Assembly (NCBI GenBank): GCA_038363925.1
Contig: JAQQWL010000009.1
Span: 2,914,001 to 2,978,000, forward strand
Reading direction: 5' to 3'
Length of the DNA stretch: 64,000 nucleotides
Source of the DNA: Apiospora phragmitis
Lineage: Eukaryota > Ascomycota > Sordariomycetes > Amphisphaeriales > Apiosporaceae
This document shows, piece after piece, positions 54,601 through 64,000 of this stretch. Numbering within the stretch: position 1 is the stretch's first letter; each line of letters starts with the position of its first letter. The notes under the pieces were generated by a model. It was not told the origin of the DNA. It did not search any database and saw only the letters and a program-made list of their open reading frames with translations. Position numbers and translations under genes: made by a program.

Positions 54601-56448
54601 TCGCTAAGGACGGAAGTCTCGACGTCGTTATAGCTAATATTTTTTAAGAGGTTATATAGCCTCTCCGTGCGGGGATATCCGAACTAATGGTAAAAGTGCC
54701 GGAACTATACTTCGATAAGGTGTACCGTCGCTTTTATATAATTAATATTAAAGAATGGATATCCTTATTTTTTAATAACTAGGAATATTTTCTCGTCGGT
54801 TTATATAATAATATTAAAAATATTATTATAATATGTTTTAAATTTATCGATATTATATAATAATAATAAGAAAAAGGTTTAAGTTTTAAAAATATAATAT
54901 TTCGTTATTTTTAATTAGTTCTATACGTTAAAAGTATCGATTAATAATACCGGAAGTGAGTTATTAAATTTGATCTCGGTTAATCCGGGAGTCTAGTCGA
55001 TCTAAATATCCGGGTTTTTTTATATATAAGCTTCGGCTTAAAACTTGCCGATTATTGAGAGCTATGCGGCACTAGTATTTTAAAGTTTACCCTGGTATAC
55101 CTAGTTATATTAGCCGTTTAAATTAAATTAATCCGTTTATACGATAGGTTTTAAAAAGTAAATATCTTTTTTTATAAGCCGGTAAAAAAACGTAACGTTT
55201 ATTAAATAAATAATTCCTTATTATATATTTTTTAGATTAATATAATTATAGTTTTCTTTATCGTTAAGGTTTTTTTTACGGTTTTTTTTAATTTTATATA
55301 AATATTTCGTATTTTTTTAATATAAAAAAACTCTATTTAATAACTTTATACGCTTAAAAGTATTAAGTTCGTACTCGAGATTACTTTTTAAATAAATAAT
55401 TTATCGATTAATATCCCTATTTTTAATAAACTCGGTATATTTCTTTTTAAAACGGCTTATTTCTATACGTTAATCTAGATCGGAACGGTATTATTATTTA
55501 TTAATTCCGGTTATTAAAAAATACCGGTTTACTCTCATAAAAAGGTTTATTACTATAAAACGGCCTATTCCCTCTTATATAATTATTAATAAAACGTTTA
55601 TTAATTATATACGTTTTTAAAAGCTATTTTTAGCGGTAATCCTTTCGTTAAGTAGCCGCTTATTATCTTTCGGTCCATCGCGGTACTTAGTAAGGCTCGA
55701 AAGTTAGAAAATAGACCCTCGCACGTTAACTACCGGTAGATAAGGGCCGGTTCAAGCTCGAGAACTCCTTGACAGGCTCGTATAATAAAAGTATAGAAGT
55801 ATTTTTCTCTTTAAAATTCTATTCCGAGGGCTCGTTATACGCGGGTTAACTTATTAAATAATATTTCTAAGATTTTTAAAAACGATTTCTTAAGGTTTTC
55901 TATTTTTAATTATATAAATATAATATTTATTTAATTCGTATAATATTAGGTATAAGTTATTAAGTTGTTAAAATATTTATCGAAATCGATATATATCTAG
56001 TCCTATTTTTTATTTAAGCCGATATAGCTTAAATAAAAGTTTACTACACGGCCGGCTAGGATATCCGGAAAAATCGCGTAATACTAGTCTTCCGAGATAT
56101 TTAGTTAGCGGTAAGTCTCGATAAAGAATTATACTTTATTAGTAAAAATACTATACGGTACGCCGGTATAATCGTTAATCTTTTTTTATATTTTAGAAAA
56201 TAGGACGATTTTAGAGCTATTTATTTTTTTATTATAAATAATTCGAATTAATAAAATATTATATATAATAATATATACCGGGTTAAATATTTATGTATTA
56301 ATATTAAGTGTTTAGCTAAAAGCGGAAAAGAGAACGATATCTTAAAAAGCTTTAATACCGGGTATACCGGGATGCGTAGTTGAGAAAAAGGGATATCGGT
56401 AGTCGGGGTTTAATCGTACGACCGGTTATACCGTGTAGGTCTCCCGCG
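51660..56448 (-). mobile_element. RIP-degraded Copia-type retrotransposon relic
   Basis: There is no open frame of useful length, but the minus strand still shows Copia pol. At about 53,370-53,290 it reads FKTRLV, stop, EIKRKN and RPYEKFKLII, matching the fungal Copia RT start (FxSRxVxExK, then EKSRLVVQ). At about 53,200-53,110 LRDII, stop, A, then NKFTRVIYTKLLKKLEF matches RDITQAY with LNRxIYxRPPxEL. At about 54,000-53,830 EVFI with GPYLIAVIENRIVQ and KLYF matches the post-integrase region (WxGPYKLL, VKPYF). Stops fall mostly where CAA, CAG or TGG would be expected, as RIP makes. The 3' end may be near 51,669. The 5' end is truncated or hidden at the Gypsy LTR. Confidence 0.65.
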
Positions 56449-56943
56449 TGTAACGAACGCTATCTAGGTTTTAAAAGAAACCTAGTAAGACGTACTAGGG
56501 TTTATATTAATAAATACGAGAGAGTATTTAAACGTGTAATAGAAGTCGCTTTTATTAATATAATAAGTAATAATTTATAAGAACGAAGGTAATTAAAGTA
56601 TTTAGGTTTAAAAATATTCGTAATAGTTTTATTAAAGCTATTTATTTTATTAATAAATTAAAATTAATATATAAATTAATTATTAAAATAAAGAATATTT
56701 ATATAAAATATATAAAGAACGTTTATCGTTATATATTTAATCTCTTCCCTTATTAATCCGTTAGATCGTCCGTTAACTTACGGTGATCCCGTTGTTGGCT
56801 CACGGTGATCTATCCTTTAGATTACGGTGATTTATTCCGGTAGCTTATTTAGGGGCGTTATGATCCCGTTGCTCCTAGTTTACTTGCTAGAGCGGTGGTT
56901 TAGTCGCTCCTTGTCCCGCGGCTTTTTTTTAGCTGCTTTCCCG
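56449..56943 (-). repeat. 3' LTR of the Gypsy element
   Basis: It begins TGTAACGAACGCTATC (plus view; the CA end of the LTR) and runs to CTTTCCCG at 56,943, aligned along its whole length with 63,508-64,000. Three spaced ACGGTGAT words at 56,780-56,835 remain unmutated here, whereas all three are ACGGTAAT in the other LTR. Confidence 0.8.
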
Positions 56944-59900
56944 GGTCGGGTTTATTTTATTATTATTTAGAATATTTTTATAATTATATTTACGTGTTTT
57001 TATAATATAAAAAAGTTTATATTAATATAATTAATAGTGTAGTCGGTAATTATAATATTATAGCTTAGTTAAGGTATAATAGTTCCGTTTCGGCGAGTAG
57101 GGTTTTAACCGTATAGTTAAGTCGGGTTATAATATTATTCTCTTTTTTTTAACCGCTTTATCTTTAAAGTATCGATTTTATAAATATCTTAATTATTTAT
57201 ATTATTAAGTTATAATAGGTTTTTTTTATTATTTTTTATTATAATATTTATTTATTATAATTAGTCGTGTTAAAAAATTTCGGTTTAAAAAAAACTATCG
57301 CGCGTTTAGCTCTTGCCGCTAATATAGAATCCACGGGTGACCTAATTAGTATACCCTGTACTTATTATTTTCGTTAAAACTTAGCTTATTATATAAACGA
57401 GAAGTTATTTCGCTATTCGGAGTGTATTTGGGTTGGTCGTTCTTATAATAGCACCTTTATTACGTTAGTTTTAACGAAGCTAGCTGCTTAATAGAAGAAG
57501 TTAGAGGCGAAAGAGTCGGATATAGAGAAGACTTTATTCTTTTTATAAACGTAGTTATTTATCGTTTTAGGTTGTTTAACCCGTTTTTATTATATAAAGA
57601 AGGTTATAATAAAAAAGCGTTCGGAGGCGTTTCGTTAGGGAATATAAGAGCTAGATAAGAAAGATAGTATTTCCTTTTCGATTATTAATTAAAAAAACTT
57701 CGTTTTTAATAACCTGCGTTTTTTAGGTATTTTTAGGGACGTTAATTAGTCGTTTTTTGGTTTAGCAGGTTTCTTTAAGCCTAGGTCGTTAGTCCTCGCG
57801 GGGGAAGCTTTTCTTTAAACTTTTAAAGTTTTTTCGCGGCGTTTGCCAGGTGTTTTTTAAGCTTTTAAGTATTATTTTTTAATAGGTAACCTTTTTATTA
57901 TACGAGGTATTAAAAGCTTTGCTTTTCTTTTTTTTTATCGATAATTTTATCGATTTCGTATTTATATTAATCTGTTTTAACTTTTAGTTATATATCGATT
58001 AAGGTTTTTTTAACCGTTAACTCGAGTAATAAAATATGAAATATAGGGTGTATCCGTATTATTTTAAGTAGTAATAATCGGTAATTAGTTTTTAAAATAG
58101 TTTTTACGATTTTAAATAGTTTTATTTTTTTAAAGTTTAATTTATTGCTTAGTCGTTTTGTTTTAATATTTCGTTATAAGAGGTAAACTTTTTTTCTCTT
58201 TTTAAAGGTTAATTTTTTTAATTTTATTTAATTGGCGTATCTTTTTATTCGTTATTAAAAAAAGGTAAGGTTTTGTTATAATATAATTTAGAGTTCTTTT
58301 AGTTTTTTAATTTATATGGTCGCGATTAGTACTAACTCTTTTTTAAGGGTTTTTTAGTAATTTCTGGGTCGTATTTATAGTTCGCTCGGAATGGTAAGAT
58401 ACGCGTAGTTTCGTTATTTATATTATTATAAACGAATTAGGTTATAAGTAATAGTTATATTTAATTATTTTATTCGTAATTAATATAATAGCGTAAGTAT
58501 TATTTTAAGGTTTAGTTTATCCGCTTAGTTTATTTATTCGTTTAAGGGTAATAAGCCGTAAATAGTTTATATTTAACTCTAAGTTATATTATAAATAATT
58601 TTTAAAATTTAGCGGTAAATAATTTATTTCTATTAGAAATAATTGTTTCGGGCAGCCCGTATTAATTAATAATTATTTGGAGGAACGTATATATTAGGTC
58701 GTTAATATTATTAAATTTTTTATACGATAAGAAGTAGGTATATTTTATAAGTTTATTTATAATTATTAAGATATTATCGTAGTCGACCTTAATAAGGAGT
58801 TTTTTTAATAAAGGTAGTTTAATAACGAAATTAAGTGTAATAGTTTTTTATACTTTATTTAACGGTGAGATCGGCTGTAGCTCTCTATACGGCCGGTATC
58901 GAGTAGCTTTTATTTTATTATAGAGGTTATATTTACTAATTACTTTAGTTACGATTAGTTTAAAGTTTTTATAATCGAATTATTTAATAATCCTTTTTTA
59001 AGTTTTAAATATTTTTTAATATCTGTATATAAGGTGTTCGTAGAATTCTTAAATAAAGTTTTCGCGGTACTACTTAGGGATATAGATCTTGTTTCGGTAA
59101 AAAGCGAGACCGTCGCGGTCTTCGAGGTGATCCCTAAGGTAGTTCGCGGGGTTAGGGGTTTAATTAAGTTATTAGAACTTAGTAACTTAATTATTATTAT
59201 ATTAAACGTGGTTCGTAATATTTAATTATTTTAACGGTATAAGGTTACCGTTTTAGTTATAAGTAAGGATAATCCGCGTTTTAAGCGGGATTTCTTTTTA
59301 ATAGTCCGGTTGTCGGCTTAATACGTTAACGTAACCGTTCTCGTTACTTTTTTAATAGATAATAATAAGGTTAAATTTTAATAAAAATTTAAACTATTAT
59401 ATTTATTATTTATTTAATTTTTTTATAATAATAAACGTTATAAGGTTTTTATAATCGGTATAAATTTTAACCGGCTTTATTATTCTATTAAAATAATATC
59501 TTTATTTTTCGCAAGTTTTAATAATAATTATTAACTTTCTATTATAAATTTAATAATTAAGCTTTAATCCGTTAAGCTTTTTTAAAAAGAATATAACCGG
59601 GTATAATTTCCCGCTATCGTTTTATTAATTAAGCTATCCTCCGATTATATAATTCGATACGTCGATTTCGATTTTAAAAGGCTTAAACGAGTTTATTACG
59701 CGAAGTATTAATTCGTTAAGGATTTGTTCTTTAATATCGTAAAAAGCTTTATCTTTTTACTCTATTTATTAAAATAGTTCGTCCTTTTTCGTTAAGTTCG
59801 TTAAAAGTATTGCTATCCTATTAAATCCAGGGACGAAAATCTGGTAGTAGTTAATTAATTTTAAGAAGGATTTAATTTTCGTAACGCTTATAAGCGTGGG

Positions 59901-62900
59901 CTACTTTTTAATTGCTAAGATTTTTAAAGGTTTTATTCAGATTTCGCCCGGGGATATTACGTATTTTATAAAAGTAACGGATCGTTAGTAGAATTCGCTT
60001 TTTTTTAAGTTAATTAATAGGTTAGCGTTTTATAGCTTTTAAAGTATTAGCTTTATATATTTTTAATACTACTCGTTATTTTTAGAATAAATAAGGATAT
60101 TATTAAAATATATTATAATAAATTTATTAAAATATTTTTATAAAATATAATTAATTATAAATTAAAAGTTAATTAATATATTAATTAAATTAAACGGTAT
60201 AACTTAATATTTAAAATATTTATATTTAGTTTAAAACGCGGTTTTTTACTCCTCTCCTTTTTTAATTCGAATTAGGTTATATACGTTAAAAAAGTTAAGT
60301 ATTATAAAGATTTTAACGTATAATAATTTATTTCGTAAATCGCTAATTAAAAAAAAAGGGGTATTAATTTTTAATAATAATTTCGTTAAGTTTTTAATAA
60401 TTGATATATATACGTTATTTAAGTTTCCTATCCTTACTTTTTTTTAAAACGAAGAGGATAAGGAAGCTTGTTAATAATATAAATAATTAAATAACTCTTT
60501 TTTCGAGGTTTTCCGTAATATACTTTTTTAAGGCTTATTTATATTCTTAATTAAGTTTATATATAGGTATAAATAAGGGTTCCTTTTTATTTTTAAAAAG
60601 TATTTTATAATTTTATTATATATAAAACGGTAAGCCCGTTTTTAATTTTTTATTAAAAAGTATTTTAAATTATTAATACTTTTTTAATATAATTATTATA
60701 ACGTTTAATTTAAGTTTTTTAATAATAATATATATTTTAAAAACTTTAAGTTTATTAAAAAGTTATTTTTTAAACCGTTACTTATTAATTAAACTTCTTT
60801 TTAATATATTTTATTAAAATTAACTTATTTTTTAATTAACTTTAAAATTATTTACCCGTAATTAAAATATTTTTAAAATTATATCGTATTTTGCGACGTC
60901 CGTAATATTATACGTGATTCGTTTATAACGTCTTTCGATATTAATTAAAAAGTTCGCGACTTTTTTTCGTACCTCTTTATTATTATACGTTATAAATCCT
61001 TTATCGACGGTTTTAAATCGGTATAAAGCGTTTTTCTCCTATTATTCGAATTTAAAGCAATTAACGATTCGTAATAAAATATAATTTCCTTACGCTCCGT
61101 TATCGAGTAACGCTTTAATATAAACTCTTTTTATATTTATTATTTAATATAAGGACTTATTTTAGTCCGCTTATTATCGTCTTTTTATAATAAACGGCGT
61201 TTATTTCTTAAACATTACTCTTATAAGTAATTAATAATTTCTTATAATTAATTTTCGTATCGTTACTATTACTCTCTCCGTTTTCTTTAAAACGCTTCTT
61301 AATATATTAATAAAAATGTTTTTATATTTTTCTCCGTATAAAATACTGCCCCTAATACTTAAAATTCGGGTTTTTCGAATAATTTAAAGGTTTATTAAAT
61401 TTACGATGATTTATAAACGTTTTATAAATTCTTTAATATATTAAAAGGGTTTTTTTATTAAGTATATATTTATACGTCCTAAAAGTATTAAGCGTTTTCC
61501 TTTAAACGTTTATAAGCTCGCGATTTTTTTTAAACGTATTTAAGGTATTAATCCTCGAAATACTCCCTCTAATCTTATCCTTTTAAATAATATTATCGTA
61601 ACCACCGTAAATTTTTTTATATTAATAAGTACGCGCGTCGTTCGTCAGGGGTTAACGTTCGAATTTTTTTAATAATATAGTCCGGGTACGGTTACGTAAT
61701 AAGTCGTTTACCAATCTTTCAAAGAAATTATTCATACTCGAGTTTCTTTATAAAGTATTCTATATAAACGTTATATATATACAAAATTTATAAAAATATA
61801 AAGTATTTTTTATATATAAAAAATTTTTATAAATTATTCCTTATTACGTAATTATTATAAATTCTTTAATTAAAACCGGCTATAATAAGTACTTAATATA
61901 AATATTTCGAGTCGGGGTAAAGAATATTAAAAATAGCTAACTACTCGTTAATCTTAAAGTCTCTAAATTTAACGATCTCGCTTACTAGCTCGTTTATTAA
62001 TATACTTATTAAATATTCGTAGTTTATTAATTACTTTAATTAGTTTATAATATTATCTATCGAATTATTATCTTCGTTATAAAGAAAGGGTTACTCTCTT
62101 CGTATTATCGCGACGCTTCGGTTATGGTCCTCCTTATCTTCCAAGGCTTTAAAGAACTATTCGGTACTTTCTTTATCCGCTAAATAAAAGATACACCTAT
62201 CGTTATAGCAAGCTATCTAAAATAAACTACCGTATTTAATAATAACGCTATTATTTTTAATAATTATTATAAAAATATTTTCTACTTTAATAATATTAAT
62301 ATATCGTTCTTTTAAAACTCGTTAAAAATCCTTTTTTAATATTTAATATTTTCGAGCATAATATCCTAGTTTTTAATAATTATAATAAATACCGCGTAAT
62401 TTCTTATTTTATTTATTATATTTAATAATATCGAAATTTATAAATTTATTATAATAACTATACGTTATAATATTTCTAAGCGGTATATAATTATATTAAT
62501 ATAATCGCCTTGTATTAATTTAAATTCGATTAATTTACCGCTAAAATCCGTCCTATTTTTCGCGGCGTCGCTTATATATACGGGTATCGATTTTAATAAT
62601 AAGTTCTATATACGAAAAAAAATTATCGAGGGCGTTAAGCCGGCTAAATTCGTTCTTAATATCGTCCTTTAATTCTTAATAATATATTATAATTTTCGTA
62701 ATTTTAATACAATTTAATCGAGCTATAATACGCCGGAACTCGGCTATATAAAAAGCGGTTAATCCTTTTTATTTAAAGGTTTTAAGTTCTCTTTCCGCTT
62801 GTCGCTTTTCGTTAAAGTCTTAAAAAAATAACTTAAAGGCTTGTTTAAAGCCGTCGTAATTTTCGAAAATACGTTATACCTCTATGCGGTATAACTTAAC

Positions 62901-63507
62901 TTATTAATTATTTTCTACGAGTTTATTTAAATAAGGTTCGAACTAAACGAGTACTTTACCTTTAAAGAATAAGGCGGCGTAAATAACTTATTAAGTAGCG
63001 TTTTAAAACATCCTTTTATAAAACCGTTAATAAGCCTTAATTTAAATAAAAAAACCTTAGAGGTTTCCGCTTATTCCGTTAAAAAAAGTTAATATATTAA
63101 TCTTTATACCCTTTTTTAATATAATAAAGGTTTAAATAATATTAATAGCTATATAAAAAAAACGCACCTCTTCGCGTAACTTATTAATATTATAAGGTAT
63201 TTATTTTAAAGTACCTTTAATTAAGAGCTCGTTACGCTCCTTTTCGAACTTAACGTAATAATACTAATAATTAACGCTCTTTTACTCGAGTTCTTTAATT
63301 CGCTTAACTAGTATTTATTATATAAGCTCGTCGTTATTATTGTTACTATCGACGTTTATAACAAGGTCCCGTTAGGAGGTGCTAAAAGTAGTAATAAGAG
63401 TTTTCTTTTATCGGACAGTATTACTAAAGCTAGGTATAAATATAGTTCTTATAGTATTATTATTTAAAAGTCTAAGTAATAACTCGTAAAAATAAAAATA
63501 ATTAAAA

Positions 63508-64000
63508 TATAACGAACGCTATCTAAATTTTAAAAAAAACCTAATAAAATATATTAAAGTTTATATTAATAAATACGAGAAAGTATTTAAACGTATAATA
63601 AAAGTCGCTTTTATTAATATAATAAATAATAGCTTATAAAAATAAAAGTAATTAAAATATTCGAATTTAAAGGTATTCGTAATAATTTTATTAAAACTAT
63701 TTATTTTACTAATAAATTAAAATTAATATTTAAATTAATTATTAAAATAAAAAATATTTATATAAATATATAAAAAACGTTTATTATTATATATTTAATT
63801 TCTTCCCTTACTAATCCGTTAGATCGTCCGCTAGCTCACGGTAATCCCGTTATTAGCTCACGGTAATCTATCCTTTAGATTACGGTAATCTATTCCGGTA
63901 ACTTATTTAGGGGCGTCGTGATCCCGTCGCTCCTAGCTTACTTGTAAAGCGGTAGTTTAGTTACTCCTTATCCCGCGGCTCCTTCCTAATTACTTTCCCG
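63508..64000 (-). repeat. 5' LTR of the Gypsy element (reaches window end)
   Basis: Same sequence as the 3' LTR with many G-to-A (plus view) transitions, for example TGTAACG to TATAACG at the edge. The strong strand bias of the changes shows uneven RIP of the two LTRs. The true outer boundary may lie just beyond 64,000. Confidence 0.8.

Larger units (their letters stand above)
56449..64000 (-). mobile_element. RIP-degraded Ty3/Gypsy LTR retrotransposon
   Basis: Direct repeats of about 495 bp at 56,449-56,943 and 63,508-64,000 bracket an about 6.6-kb interior, the size of a Gypsy element. On the minus strand the gene order is that of Gypsy. Gag lies at about 62,990-62,620 (YLNKLVENN, RIFENYDGFKQAFKLFF, ERELKTFK, YIAEFRRIIARLN). 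The RT-RNase H junction lies at about 60,000-59,640 (SFLKLINYYQIFVPGF, LTNLTKKDE, FKIEIDVSNYIIGG). Integrase lies at about 58,620-58,380 (FTAYYP, stop, TNK, stop, TKRIN; then FRANYKYDPEI). Most stops sit where Gln or Trp is expected. The element is dead, and the 5' LTR runs to or past the window end. Confidence 0.82.

Noticed and set aside
56380..56580. Open frame of 66 codons
   Set aside because: It lies across the boundary of the Copia relic and the Gypsy LTR and is open by chance in RIP-altered DNA.
59034..59225. Open frame of 63 codons in the Gypsy element
   Set aside because: The element reads on the minus strand, so this plus-strand frame is antisense to degraded pol.
1..64000. CRISPR arrays, bacterial-type operons or phage genes
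   Set aside because: The DNA is fungal nuclear sequence with spliceosomal introns, and no regularly spaced repeat array was found.

Overview
The window is nuclear DNA of a filamentous ascomycete (Pezizomycotina, most likely Sordariomycetes). The genes carry short GT-AG introns of about 46-105 nt. Many families are typical of such fungi: PTH11-like seven-helix receptors, an HsbA/GPI cell-wall protein, a secreted tyrosinase, P450 and flavin monooxygenases, and BTB proteins. Both ends of the window are AT-rich and stop-filled in a way typical of repeat-induced point mutation (RIP).

Layout. 1-1.5 kb is a RIP-degraded Gypsy-type relic plus a truncated extra LTR. 1.5-18.5 kb is an accessory region: a small cysteine-rich secreted protein, a glycine-zipper protein, a twice-frameshifted methyltransferase, the 3' remnant of an MFS sugar transporter, an intact PTH11-like receptor (5 exons), three short inverted-repeat (MITE-like) structures, a frameshifted leucine-rich gene and an intact secreted tyrosinase. 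19.9-36.5 kb is mostly the conserved core: KTI12, a small membrane protein, a large HsbA-repeat-GPI wall protein, a BTB protein, a pinin-like splicing factor divergent from the SF3b subunit RDS3/PHF5A, and a probable PEX26. 38-51 kb is again accessory: a retroelement integrase fragment, a broken membrane-protein gene, a flavin monooxygenase, a P450 with an in-frame stop, a broken PTH11-like receptor, a broken BAHD acyltransferase and a coiled-coil protein. 51.6-64 kb is a RIP-ruined block holding a Copia-type relic and a Gypsy-type element, both on the minus strand. Its LTR family matches, in inverted orientation, the relic at the left edge.

How the parts relate. The 39.4-49.4 kb group (monooxygenase, P450, acyltransferase, receptor, membrane protein) looks like a decaying secondary-metabolite locus without a backbone synthase. 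Conserved genes (KTI12, pinin, RDS3, PEX26) are intact, while accessory genes carry frameshifts and stop codons. Several of those stops are one C-to-T or G-to-A change from a sense codon, in the CpA/TpG context that RIP prefers. Exon coordinates were worked out by eye from splice signals and reading-frame continuity. No database search was possible, so family names rest on recognised motifs.
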